Origin: JBFKQC01 sp041627895
GTDB taxonomy: Bacteria > Pseudomonadota > Alphaproteobacteria > Rhodobacterales > Rhodobacteraceae
DNA length: 61,605 nucleotides
Assembly (NCBI GenBank): GCA_041627895.1
Contig: JBFKQC010000015.1
Coordinates: 1-61,605, forward strand
Direction of reading: 5' to 3'
The translations under genes and the position numbers were made by a program. The notes under the pieces were generated by a model. It was given only the letters and a program-made list of their open reading frames with translations. It was not told the DNA's origin and searched no databases. The first letter of the stretch is position 1, and each line of letters starts with the position of its first letter. Shown in pieces: positions 41,049 to 49,215 of this stretch.

Positions 41049-41943
41049 CGGCGGCGCCCTCTACGGCCAGCGCCGGCGCACCGGGTTCCGGCAGGACCAG
41101 CCCGCCCGGGTCGCTCAGCCGCTCCTTCGGCATCGAGCGCAGCACGCGCAGGAAATCCAGCCGCTCGTAATCCGCGGTCAGCCGCACGCGCAGCCGCCCG
41201 TCCGCGCCCTGCGCAACCTGGCCCACCAGGATGTCGGCGGGAAACACGCCCCCGTCGCCCGAACTGACCACCCGGTCGCCGGGGCGCACAAGCTCGGGGC
41301 TTTCGATGAACTCGATGGGCGGCAGCTTGGAATTGTCGCCGGCCAGGATCGCGCGCTGGCCCGACGGCTGGATCGAGACCGGGATGCGGCTGTTCGAATC
41401 GCTCAACAGGATCACCCGGCTGGTGCGCTCGCCGACGCCGCTGATCCGGCCGACCAGCCCCAGCCCGTCGGTCGCGGCCCAGCCGTCGACGATGCCGTCG
41501 CGCCGCCCGATGTTCAAAAGCACCGACTGCCGGAACGGCGAGCCCGAATCGGCCAGCACCACGCCGGAGACATAGGTCAGCTTGGGGTCCAGGCGCACGT
41601 TGTTCAGATCCAGCAGCTTGGCGTTCTGCTGCTCGAGCTGCAGCGCGGCCTCCTTCCAGGCCTTCATCTGCTTCAGCTCGCGGCGCAGTTCCTGGTTCTG
41701 CTCGTAAAGCCGCGAATAGGACTGGAAATTCTCGACCATGCCCGCGGCCTTGGTCACCGGCACCAGCGCCCAGTCGAAGGCCGGCACGATGCGGTCGACG
41801 ATCTGCGCGCGCAGATGCTCGGCGCGCGGGCTGTCGATGCGCCAGAACAGGAACAAGGCCAGGCAGAACAGCACCAGCCCGCCGATCAGGATGCGCCGGA
41901 TCGGGCGGACATAATCGTCGTTGCTGCCTTTGTCGCGTGCCAC
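41041..41943 (-). CDS. mreC: Rod-shape-determining protein MreC
   Basis: 300 residues. One membrane anchor near the N terminus (ILIGGLVLFCLALFLFWR), a coiled coil (YEQNQELRRELKQMKAWKEAALQLEQQNAKLLDLN), then two beta-barrel domains with ADSGSPFRQSVLLNIGRRDGI and GLVGRISGVGERTSRVILL. It bridges the cytoplasmic MreB filament and periplasmic PBP2. It lies 89 nt after mreB. Confidence 0.95.
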   Translation of the reverse strand: MARDKGSNDDYVRPIRRILIGGLVLFCLALFLFWRIDSPRAEHLRAQIVDRIVPAFDWALVPVTKAAGMVENFQSYSRLYEQNQELRRELKQMKAWKEAALQLEQQNAKLLDLNNVRLDPKLTYVSGVVLADSGSPFRQSVLLNIGRRDGIVDGWAATDGLGLVGRISGVGERTSRVILLSDSNSRIPVSIQPSGQRAILAGDNSKLPPIEFIESPELVRPGDRVVSSGDGGVFPADILVGQVAQGADGRLRVRLTADYERLDFLRVLRSMPKERLSDPGGLVLPEPGAPALAVEGAADG

Positions 41944-42032
41944 CTCTGCCTCCAGACCGGCCGCCTGATGGGCAACCTAATGGATATGCCGGTGAAATTC
42001 GAGCGTCGCGCCGCCCGGGCCTGCGGACCCGC

Positions 42033-43070
42033 CTAGCTTTCGTAGTCGATGACGTGGCGCAGCTGCTTTTCGTATTCCAGCGCCTTGCCGGTGCCGAGCG
42101 CCACGCAATTGAGCGATTCGTCGGCCACGCTGATCGCCAGCCCGGTCTGCTCGCGCAGCGCCAGGTCCAGCTCGCCCAGCAGCGCCCCGCCGCCGGTCAG
42201 CATCACGCCGCGGTCGACGATGTCGGCGGCCAGGTCCGGCGGCGTGGCCTCGAGCGCGGTCATCACCGCCTCGCAGATCGACTGCACCGGTTCGGCCAGC
42301 GCCTCTGCGACCTGCGCCTGGCTGATCTCGGTCTCCTTCGGCACGCCGTTCAGCAGATCGCGGCCCCGGATCTGCATCGACGCGCCGCGCCCGTCGTCGG
42401 GCATCCGCGCGGTGCCGATACTGGTCTTGATCCGCTCGGCGGTCGATTCCCCGATCAGCAGGTTCTGCTGGCGGCGCAGGTAGTTGATGATCGCCTCGTC
42501 CATCCGGTCGCCACCGACCCGGACGGACCGCGCATAGACGATGTCGCCCAAGGACAGCACCGCGACCTCGGTCGTGCCGCCGCCGATGTCGACCACCATG
42601 TTGCCGGTGGGATCGGTGATCGGCATGCCGGCGCCGATCGCCGCCGCGATCGGTTCCGCGATCAGCCCGGCGCGGCGGGCGCCGGCCGAAAGCACAGATT
42701 GCCGGATCGCGCGCTTTTCCACCGGCGTCGCGCCGTGCGGCACGCAGACGATGATCTTCGGCTTCGAGAACGTGGTGCGCCGGTGCACCTTGCGGATGAA
42801 GTGCTTGATCATCTCTTCGGCGACGTCGAAATCGGCGATCACGCCTTCGCGCATCGGCCGGATCGCCTCGATCGAGCCCGGCGTGCGCCCGAGCATCAGC
42901 TTGGCGTCCTCGCCCACCGCCAGCACCTGCTTGCGGCCCTCCTTGACGTGGTAGGCCACCACCGAGGGCTCGTTCAGGATCACGCCGCGGCCCTTGACAT
43001 AGACCAGCGTGTTGGCGGTGCCGAGGTCGATCGCCATGTCGGACGAGAAGAGACCTGACAGAAATGACAT
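42033..43070 (-). CDS. mreB: Actin-like rod-shape protein MreB
   Basis: 345 residues. Actin-fold phosphate loop AIDLGTANTLVYVKGRG near the N terminus, phosphate 2 VVDIGGGTTEVAVLSLG, and adenosine motif GVMLTGGGALLGELD; the amphipathic membrane-binding start MSFLSGLFSSD is present. The start at 43070 is preferred to the open frame up to 43175. It heads the mreBCD-mrdA-mrdB operon. Confidence 0.97.
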   Translation of the reverse strand: MSFLSGLFSSDMAIDLGTANTLVYVKGRGVILNEPSVVAYHVKEGRKQVLAVGEDAKLMLGRTPGSIEAIRPMREGVIADFDVAEEMIKHFIRKVHRRTTFSKPKIIVCVPHGATPVEKRAIRQSVLSAGARRAGLIAEPIAAAIGAGMPITDPTGNMVVDIGGGTTEVAVLSLGDIVYARSVRVGGDRMDEAIINYLRRQQNLLIGESTAERIKTSIGTARMPDDGRGASMQIRGRDLLNGVPKETEISQAQVAEALAEPVQSICEAVMTALEATPPDLAADIVDRGVMLTGGGALLGELDLALREQTGLAISVADESLNCVALGTGKALEYEKQLRHVIDYES

Positions 43071-43396
43071 GATTCGCGAACCTCTCTCTAGGACGCGCGA
43101 GAATGGGGGCCTGAGTCTCGCCCCCGGGATCGACGCCTTATATGGATTGGCTCGCGAGAGGAAAAGAGCGGGCAAGCGCGAATCCGGCGCGTTTTCGCCG
43201 CGCGGGGCCGCATCCGGCGCCCGGAACGCCCATGTTCGAATTGTGATACAAGGTCACGATTGTTCGGAAAATGAAAGATGCTGCCGGCCAGACAGAGCTC
43301 CACCTTGGGAAATTGCAGGAAATGTCCGCACCGGACCCGCGCGCGGCAACGAGGCCACATGCGACAAGTTTTCCGCATTCCAACGCGCCGGTGGCT
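43071..43396. other. Upstream region of mreB
   Basis: 326 nt without a recognised gene, between mreB and a LysR gene that runs in the same direction. An AT-richer island (about 43231-43280, including TTCGAATTGTGATACAA) is the likely mreB promoter zone, but no clean -35/-10 pair is seen. Confidence 0.5.
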
Positions 43397-44308
43397 CTAT
43401 TCGGCGGCATGCGGCGCGTCGTTGGCCAGCGTCCCCTCGGCCGCGACCTCGCCGAAGACCCAGTCGCGGAACGCGCGGATCATCGGGTCGTCCGCCCGCG
43501 CCTCGGGATAGGCGACCGAATAGATCGTGACCGGCATCGTCACCGCATCGAACAGCCGGACCAGCGTGCCGGCCCTCAGCGTGCCGCGCACCATCGCGTC
43601 ATAGGCCAGCGCCACGCCCTGGCCGCGCTCGGCCGCGGTGGTGATGATCTCGCAATTCGGAAACCGCGGCCCGCGCGGCAATTCGGGCGCCGCGACGCCG
43701 GCGGCGGCGAACCACTCGGCCCAGGCATCCATCACCTCGTCGTGCAGAAGCGTGACGCGGGTCAGGTCCTCGGGCCGCTCGATGCCCTCGCGCTGCCGCA
43801 GGTCCGGCGCGATCACCGGGAAACGGTGCGAGCGCATCAGCGGCTCGACCACCACGCCCGCGACCGGCACGTCGGTCCAGTGGATCACCACGTCTGCATC
43901 GTTGCGGCTGAAATCGGTGTCCGGCGCGCCCACCGACACGCGCAGCCTGATCCGGTCGCCGAAGGCCAGCCGGTCGAGCCGCGGCACCAGCCAGCGCGCC
44001 GCGAATCCCGGTGTGCAGAGAACCCGCAGATCCCGCGCCCCGCGGCGGACCTCGCGGGTGGTCTCGTCCAGCGCATCCAGAAGACCCGAAAGCTTGCCGA
44101 GATAGCTGCGCCCGGTCAGCGTCAGCGACAGCCGGTTGCCGTCGCGGTTGAATAGCCCCGTGTCGAGGAATTCCTCGAGCGTCCTGATCTGGTGGCTGAC
44201 CGCCGAGGGCGTCACGCACAGCTCGTCGGCCGCATCCTTGACGCTCAGGTGCCGCGCGGCGGCCTCGAAGGCGCGGATCGCGGCGAAGGGCGGCAGGCGT
44301 CTGCGCAC
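43397..44308 (-). CDS. LysR-family regulator, GcvA-like
   Basis: 303 residues. N-terminal RRRLPPFAAIRAFEAAARHLSVKDAADELCVTPSAVSHQIRTLE is the GcvA/AmpR-type HTH. The effector domain begins LRVLCTPGFAARWLVPRL, typical of the GcvA group. GcvA controls glycine cleavage in enterobacteria; many relatives control other genes. Divergent from the DUF6647-type gene across a 104-nt gap, the most likely target besides itself. Confidence 0.9.
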   Translation of the reverse strand: MRRRLPPFAAIRAFEAAARHLSVKDAADELCVTPSAVSHQIRTLEEFLDTGLFNRDGNRLSLTLTGRSYLGKLSGLLDALDETTREVRRGARDLRVLCTPGFAARWLVPRLDRLAFGDRIRLRVSVGAPDTDFSRNDADVVIHWTDVPVAGVVVEPLMRSHRFPVIAPDLRQREGIERPEDLTRVTLLHDEVMDAWAEWFAAAGVAAPELPRGPRFPNCEIITTAAERGQGVALAYDAMVRGTLRAGTLVRLFDAVTMPVTIYSVAYPEARADDPMIRAFRDWVFGEVAAEGTLANDAPHAAE

Positions 44309-44347
44309 GACTTGAAATCCTTTCAGCGCCCCGTGAGAAATCGTCTT

Positions 44348-44377
44348 TTGATCGCGTTCCGGCGGTCAGGATAACAT
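44348..44377 (+). promoter_or_regulatory. Candidate promoter of the secreted HExxH gene
   Basis: TTGATC (44348-44353), 18-nt spacer, TAACAT (44372-44377), 35 nt before the start codon at 44413, in the divergent gap with the GcvA-like gene. A GAGAAGGGC ribosome site follows. Confidence 0.45.
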
Positions 44378-44412
44378 GGCCCCGCATCTTCGCAAAACTT
44401 CGGAGAAGGGCA

Positions 44413-44958
44413 ATGAACCGCCTGAACCGCGCCGGCACAGCGCTGGCCGCCGCCGTGATGCTGTTGTCCGCCCCCGCCGCACGGCCCGCGGGGATGACGC
44501 TCGCCATCGACCCCGACCCGGCCTGGCGCCAGGCGCGCGATATCGGCGGACTGGTCGCGGTGCTCGACCGCTGGCTCGACCGGACGGGCCCCTATCCGCG
44601 CCGCGCGGCGGCGGTGACGCTGCGCCTGATCGGCCGGGCAGAGGCCGCCGGGATGGCCGGATATGCCTGCCGCGAAAGCCTGACGACCCGCGCGCTCTAC
44701 GATCCGGCGACGTCGACGGTATACCTGATCCGTCCCTGGTCCCGGTCGAGGACCGGCGACGTGGCGATCCTGCTGCACGAACTGGTGCATCACCGCCAGC
44801 AGGCCGCGCGGCACTGGTACTGCCCCGGCGCGATGGAACCCGACGCCTACCGCCTGCAGGCGGCCTGGCTTGCCGAGCGGGGACAGTCCGCCCGGATCAA
44901 CCGGATCGCCGTCGCGCTCGAGGCCGGCTGCACCGCGCGCGACATCCACCCCGACTGA
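44413..44958 (+). CDS. Secreted putative zinc metallopeptidase-like protein (DUF6647-type)
   Basis: 181 residues. Signal peptide (about 1-26, LAAAVMLLSAPAARPA). The central HELVHHRQ (His122, Glu123, His126) is an HExxH zinc-site motif with a third ligand possibly in the C-terminal CPGAMEPDAYRLQAAWLAE. Three to four cysteines may form disulfides. The best family match I can recall is DUF6647. A protease function is inference from the motif; inactive scaffolds share it. Confidence 0.75.
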   Translation: MNRLNRAGTALAAAVMLLSAPAARPAGMTLAIDPDPAWRQARDIGGLVAVLDRWLDRTGPYPRRAAAVTLRLIGRAEAAGMAGYACRESLTTRALYDPATSTVYLIRPWSRSRTGDVAILLHELVHHRQQAARHWYCPGAMEPDAYRLQAAWLAERGQSARINRIAVALEAGCTARDIHPD

Positions 44959-45181
44959 CGCCCCGCCCGCGCCTCGCCCTAACCCCGCGCAGGCCCCGGG
45001 CGCGCGGCCGGCCTGCGGCCATTGGTGCCGAAGGGTCGACAATCCGGGCATCCTGGCAGCATCATTTCGCGGTGGTCAACGAAAGCTGCGGAATTTACCA
45101 AATCCCGGCCGCAGCACCCTATGCTCCGGCCACGCTGGCGCGGGCGACTCGGCCCGGCGCGACGGTCACTGGGGGGCTGAG

Positions 45182-45904
45182 ATGATCGCTAGTTTCGCCG
45201 GGTTCGCCCGGTACGTCCTGATTTCCGCCTTCGGGCTGGGCCTTGCGGCAACCGCCCAGATCGCCGGCGCCGAGGGCCGCAGCCCGCGCATCCTGGCGAT
45301 GGGCGATTCGCTGATGGCGTCGCACTCGATCTCGGGCCGGTCCGTGGCCGACAACCTGTCGCGGATGCTGGGCGAGCCGGTCCTGAACCGCGCCGTCCTT
45401 GGCGCAAGGATGATCTACAAGCTGCCGATTTCCGGCGCGATGGGGCTGAGCATCCCGGCGCAGTTCCGCGGCGATGGCTGGGACTGGGTGGTGATGACCG
45501 GCGGCGGCAACGATCTGTGGCTCGGCTGCGGATGCGGGCGGTGCCAGCGCAAGATGGACCGGCTGATCGCGCAGGACGGCACCAGCGGGGCGCTGCCGCA
45601 ACTGATGGCCCGGGTGCGCAAGTCGGGCGCGCGGGTGGTCTATGTGGGCTATCTGCGCAGCCCCGGGATCCACACGCCGATCGAGCACTGCAAGGACGAG
45701 GGCGACGAACAGGAGGCGCGCGTCGCGCGGCTCGCGCAGCGGGTGGAGGGCGTGCACTACCTGTCGCTGCAGGACCTGGTGCCGCGGGGCGATACCAGCT
45801 TTTTCGCGCTCGACGGCATCCACCCGTCGGTCAAGGCGAGCCGCGCCATCGCCGAGCGCCTGGCCACGCTGCTGGCCGCCGAACGCCATGCCGCCCGCCG
45901 CTGA
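45182..45904 (+). CDS. Secreted SGNH/GDSL-family hydrolase
   Basis: 240 residues with a signal peptide (1-30). Block I is MGDSLMAS with nucleophile Ser43; the block III Asn lies in TGGGNDLWLG; the catalytic Asp-His pair is in LDGIHPS near 215. Two close cysteines, CGCGRCQRK, are unusual for the fold. It hydrolyses an ester or acyl group of a periplasmic polysaccharide or lipid; substrate unknown. A GGGGGCTGAG stretch precedes the ATG. It overlaps the next gene by 17 nt. Confidence 0.87.
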   Translation: MIASFAGFARYVLISAFGLGLAATAQIAGAEGRSPRILAMGDSLMASHSISGRSVADNLSRMLGEPVLNRAVLGARMIYKLPISGAMGLSIPAQFRGDGWDWVVMTGGGNDLWLGCGCGRCQRKMDRLIAQDGTSGALPQLMARVRKSGARVVYVGYLRSPGIHTPIEHCKDEGDEQEARVARLAQRVEGVHYLSLQDLVPRGDTSFFALDGIHPSVKASRAIAERLATLLAAERHAARR

Positions 45905-46466
45905 CGGCGAACCGGACGTCGAGGTGCGCGCGCGCGCCGACCTGCGCGCCTGGCTGGCCGAAAACCATGGCCGGTCCGCCTCGGTCTGGGTGGTGATCTG
46001 GAAAAAGCACACCGCGCATTACGTGCCCTTCGGCGACCTGGTCGAAGAGCTGTTGTGCTGGGGCTGGGTCGACAGCCGCACGCGCGGGGTCGATCAGGAC
46101 CGGTCGAGCGTGCTGATCGCGCCACGCAATCCGCAATCGGCCTGGTCGGCGGTGAACAAGGCCAAGGTCGAGGCGGCCCGCGCCTCGGGCGCGATGACGC
46201 CGGCGGGCGAGGCGCTGATCGCGGCGGCCAAGGCCAACGGCATGTGGCATTTCCTCGACGACGTGGAACGGCTTGAGCGCCCCGCCGACCTGACAGAAGC
46301 GCTGGGCGGGGCGCAAGGCGCCTGGGACGCCTGGCCGAGAAGCATCCGGCGCGCGACGCTGGAATGGATCAAGACCGCGAAGACCCCGGAAACCCGCGCA
46401 AGGCGCATCGCCGAGACCGCTGCAGCGGCGCGCGAAGGCCGGCGGCCCGCGCCTTTCGCGAGGTAA
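45888..46466 (+). CDS. YdeI/OmpD-associated family protein
   Basis: 192 residues. The N-terminal WLAENHGRSASVWVVIWKKH and LVEELLCWGWVDSRTRGVDQDRSSVLIAPRNPQSAWSAVNK follow the YdeI-like (bacteriocin-protection-type) pattern, and the C-terminal helical domain ends SIRRATLEWIKTAKTPETRARRI. No enzyme activity is established for the family. Start at ATG 45888, inside the 3' end of the SGNH gene. Followed by the dispersed repeat. Confidence 0.82.
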   Translation: MPPAADGEPDVEVRARADLRAWLAENHGRSASVWVVIWKKHTAHYVPFGDLVEELLCWGWVDSRTRGVDQDRSSVLIAPRNPQSAWSAVNKAKVEAARASGAMTPAGEALIAAAKANGMWHFLDDVERLERPADLTEALGGAQGAWDAWPRSIRRATLEWIKTAKTPETRARRIAETAAAAREGRRPAPFAR

Positions 46467-46512
46467 GCCTTGCCAAATCGTGTCGCCATGGGCGACGCTT
46501 TCTTCGTTCATT

Positions 46513-46560
46513 GGGGGCTCTGCCCCCAAACCCCCGGCGTATTTTCCCACGAGAAGAAGG
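46513..46560. repeat. Dispersed intergenic element, copy E (most complete)
   Basis: GGGGGCTCTGCCCCC hairpin, AAACCCCCGGCGTATTTT, then CCCACGAGAAGAAGG. The terminal AGAAGAAGG also serves as the ribosome site of the enoyl-CoA hydratase GTG start at 46568, so here the element has been recruited as a leader. Confidence 0.65.
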
Positions 46561-46567
46561 ACCCGAC

Positions 46568-47368
46568 GTGGCCGAACTGGACATCACGATCGCCGAGGGC
46601 GTGGCGGAACTCACGCTCAACCGGCCGGACCGGAAGAACGCGCTGTCGCTGGAGCTTTTCGAGGCGCTGGCGGCGGCGGGCGAGCGGCTGAAGCGCGAGG
46701 CGGGGCTGCGCGCGGTGATCCTGTGCGGGGCGGGCGGGGATTTCTGCTCGGGGCTCGATCTCGAAGTGATGCAGTCGCTCGCGGGCCGGATCGGCGAGAT
46801 GCGCCACCGGTTGCTGAACCCGGCGGAGGGCGAGGTCGCGAACTGGTTCCAGAGGCCCTGTTTCGTCTGGCAGGAACTGCCGGTGCCGGTGATCGCGGCT
46901 GTCGGGGGGGTATGCCTCGGCGGCGGCCTGCAACTCGCGCTGGCGGCGGATTTCCGCATCTGCCACCCCGAGGCCCGGCTGGCGATCATGGAAGCGAAAT
47001 GGGGCCTGATCCCGGATATGGGGATCAGTCAGAACCTGCCCAGGCTGATGCCGGCGGACCGGGCGAAGGACCTGATGATGACGGCACGCACGGTCTCGGG
47101 CGCCGAGGCCGCGGCGCTGGGGCTGGTGACGCGGCTGGCCGACGACCCGCTGGCGGCGGCCCGGGCGCTCGCGCAAGAGATCGCCTGCCGTTCGCCCGAC
47201 GCGGTGGCGGGGATCAAGCGGCTGGTGGAACAGGGCTGGGCGCTGCCGCCGGGCGAGGGGCTGAGGCTCGAGGCCGAGATCCAGGCGCCGATCATCGGTG
47301 CGCCGAACCAGGTAGAGGCGGTGATGGCGAACCTGCAGCGGCGCGCGCCGAAGTTTCAGGCGCGGTAG
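46568..47368 (+). CDS. Enoyl-CoA hydratase/isomerase (crotonase) family
   Basis: 266 residues from a GTG. Crotonase oxyanion-hole segments are GAGGDFCSGLDLEVM and AAVGGVCLGGGLQLALAADFRI; the catalytic region MEAKWGLIPDMGISQNLPRL has Glu at the first position but Asp rather than Glu at the second, so a clean hydratase is not assured. The role may be beta-oxidation or degradation of a CoA ester. Its 3' end overlaps the convergent WYL gene by 13 nt. Confidence 0.9.
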   Translation: MAELDITIAEGVAELTLNRPDRKNALSLELFEALAAAGERLKREAGLRAVILCGAGGDFCSGLDLEVMQSLAGRIGEMRHRLLNPAEGEVANWFQRPCFVWQELPVPVIAAVGGVCLGGGLQLALAADFRICHPEARLAIMEAKWGLIPDMGISQNLPRLMPADRAKDLMMTARTVSGAEAAALGLVTRLADDPLAAARALAQEIACRSPDAVAGIKRLVEQGWALPPGEGLRLEAEIQAPIIGAPNQVEAVMANLQRRAPKFQAR

Positions 47369-48048
47369 CCGCGCTCGGCCTCGCGGGCGAGAAAGTCGGC
47401 AAGCCGCTTGCCCGCCTCGGGCCGGAACCGGCCCTGCGGCGCGGCGCTGGCGATCCGGTCGACGCGGAACATCCGGAAGTCCTCGCGCGTCTCGCACCAG
47501 GCCAGCAGCGTCCAGACCTTGCCCCAGAAGCCGAGGCCCAGCGGCCGCACCACGCGGTCGGTCGCGATGCCGTCGGCGTCGGTATAGGCCAGCCGCATCC
47601 GCTCGCGGTCCTCCGCCGCGGCCTCCAGCCGGTCGATCAGCGCGCGGGTGGCGTCATCCAGCGCCCCGCCCGAGATCGCGTGGACCGAAACCGCGGCGGC
47701 CCGCGCCCGCTCGCGCTCGGGCAGCACCGCGTTGATCTTGATCAGCGCCTCGTCAACGGCCTGCGCCATGGCCAGCCCGCCCCAGCTGCGCACCAGCCGC
47801 GCCCCCGCGACAAGCGCCACGATCTCGTCGCGGGAAAACATCAGCGGCGGCAGGTCGAAGCCGTCCCGCATGACATAGCCATAGCCCGCCTCGCCCTCGA
47901 TCGGCACGCCGTTGCCTTGCAGGTCGGCGATGTCGCGGTAGATCGTGCGCGCGCTGACCTCGAGCCGCTCGGCCAGGTGCCGCGCGGTGACCAGCCGCCC
48001 GCCCCGAAGCGCTTGCACGATCCGGAACAGGCGGTCGGCGCGGCGCAT
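47356..48048 (-). CDS. YafY-type HTH/WYL-domain regulator
   Basis: 230 residues. HTH_11 at the N terminus (LFRIVQALRGGRLVTARHLAERLEVSARTIYRDIADLQGNGV), then a WYL-type sensor domain (LAYTDADGIATDRVVRPLGLGFWGKVWTLLAWCETREDFRMFRVDRI). The operon partner is the VOC gene, one base overlapping (TGATG). Dyads upstream of the VOC gene are the likely target. Confidence 0.9.
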   Translation of the reverse strand: MRRADRLFRIVQALRGGRLVTARHLAERLEVSARTIYRDIADLQGNGVPIEGEAGYGYVMRDGFDLPPLMFSRDEIVALVAGARLVRSWGGLAMAQAVDEALIKINAVLPERERARAAAVSVHAISGGALDDATRALIDRLEAAAEDRERMRLAYTDADGIATDRVVRPLGLGFWGKVWTLLAWCETREDFRMFRVDRIASAAPQGRFRPEAGKRLADFLAREAERGYRA

Positions 48049-48425
48049 CAGGGCGCCTGGAACAGCGCGATCGAGTTGCCGTCCGGATCCAGGCCGTAGG
48101 CGAAGCGGCCCGCGGGGATTTCGACCACCGGGCCGACCACGTCGCCGCCGGCGGCCTTGAAGCGCTCGGCGGTGTCCTCGACGGTGTCGGGCACGGCGAG
48201 ATGCACGGTCGGACCGGTGCCGCGCGCGGCGGGCTTGCCGGGGTAGAGGTGCCCGGCCGTGCCGCCCTGTTCCGGATCGAAAGGCAGGAACGCCATCGGG
48301 TTCGGGCCGCTGTCGTCGATCTCCATCTCGTAGCCGAACGCGGCGCTGTAGAAGGCGACGGCCCTGGTCAGGTCGGTCACCGGGATTTCGGTCCAGACGA
48401 CGGCGTCTTTCGGGGCAAAGGGCAT
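48048..48425 (-). CDS. VOC-family (glyoxalase-like) protein
   Basis: 125 residues. VVWTEIPVTDLTRAVAFYSAAFGYEME starts the fold; the C-terminal FAYGLDPDGNSIALFQ lacks the usual Glu metal ligand (Ala-Leu-Phe), so metal binding may be altered. Usually annotated glyoxalase/bleomycin-resistance type. ATG at 48425 follows GGAG. Together with the WYL gene it is read from the dyad-containing region at 48462-48505. Confidence 0.87.
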   Translation of the reverse strand: MPFAPKDAVVWTEIPVTDLTRAVAFYSAAFGYEMEIDDSGPNPMAFLPFDPEQGGTAGHLYPGKPAARGTGPTVHLAVPDTVEDTAERFKAAGGDVVGPVVEIPAGRFAYGLDPDGNSIALFQAP

Positions 48426-48461
48426 GTCCGTTCTCCTCAATTCGGGTTGCGATGAGGCCGT

Positions 48462-48505
48462 TCTGTCATACCCCCACTGACAGCGTTCTGTCAGTATCTG
48501 TCAGG
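48462..48505 (-). promoter_or_regulatory. CTGTCA-type operator cluster upstream of the VOC-WYL operon
   Basis: ACTGACAG (48476-48483) and CTGTCAGT (48488-48495) are perfect 8-bp arms with a 4-nt spacer. Two further CTGTCA half-sites lie at 48463-48468 and 48499-48504. The cluster is 37-80 nt upstream of the VOC start and is the likely site for the WYL regulator. Confidence 0.6.
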
Positions 48506-48519
48506 GCCGGACGAGAAAA

Positions 48520-49215
48520 TCAGAACCGCTCGACCCATGGCCTGAGCGTCAGTTCGTTCGACCAGGCGGTGCGGTCCTGGTCGATAAGCTGGCAGTAGGC
48601 CCGCGCGATGGCGTCGGGGTCGAGCATCGAACCCGGGTTGTCCGCGGGCTCGGTCCGGCCCGGGTTGCGGATGGCGCCGTCGATGTTGACCCATGCGACA
48701 TGGATGCCCTGCGGGTGCAGTTCGCGCGCCATCGACTGCGCCAGGCCGCGCTGGGCGAACTTGCCCATGGCGAAGGGCGCCGATTGCGCGAACCCCTTCA
48801 ACCCGGCCGAGGCGCCGGTGAACAGGATCGTGCCGCGCCGGCCGTCGGACATCGGCGCGGAAAGCATCGCGCGCGCGGCCTGCCGGCCCATCAGGAAGGC
48901 GCCGAAGGCGGTGACCTCGACCGCCTTGCGCACCGTCTCGGGGTCGAGCTCCACGAGCGGCCCGCGCACCCGGGCCGAGGGGTTGTAGACCGCCACACGC
49001 GGCGCGGCGCCGAGCCCCTCGAACAGCGCCGCCATCGCGGCGGGGTCGGCGGCGTCCATCGTCACGGTGCGCGCGCCGGTCTCTGCCGCCAGCGGCGCCA
49101 GCTTCGCGCCGGTCCGCGCCGCCAGCACCAGCGCGTAATCCGGCGCCAGCGCCCGGGCCAGCGAGGCCGACAATCCGTCGCCCACGCCCACGATCACGGC
49201 AATCGGTCTGGTCAT
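48520..49215 (-). CDS. Atypical short-chain dehydrogenase-like protein
   Basis: 231 residues with SDR fold features, but the cofactor loop reads GVGDGLSAS instead of TGxxxGIG, the NNAG position is YNPSARVRG, and the catalytic Tyr-x3-Lys appears as FAMGK with Phe for Tyr. Oxidoreductase activity is therefore doubtful. It is coupled to the isomerase gene upstream by a 4-nt overlap. Confidence 0.8.
   Translation of the reverse strand: MTRPIAVIVGVGDGLSASLARALAPDYALVLAARTGAKLAPLAAETGARTVTMDAADPAAMAALFEGLGAAPRVAVYNPSARVRGPLVELDPETVRKAVEVTAFGAFLMGRQAARAMLSAPMSDGRRGTILFTGASAGLKGFAQSAPFAMGKFAQRGLAQSMARELHPQGIHVAWVNIDGAIRNPGRTEPADNPGSMLDPDAIARAYCQLIDQDRTAWSNELTLRPWVERF

Noticed and set aside
43205..43280. 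Sigma-70 promoter for mreB
   Set aside because: The AT-rich island is suggestive, but no -35/-10 pair at 16-18 nt spacing was found on the minus strand.
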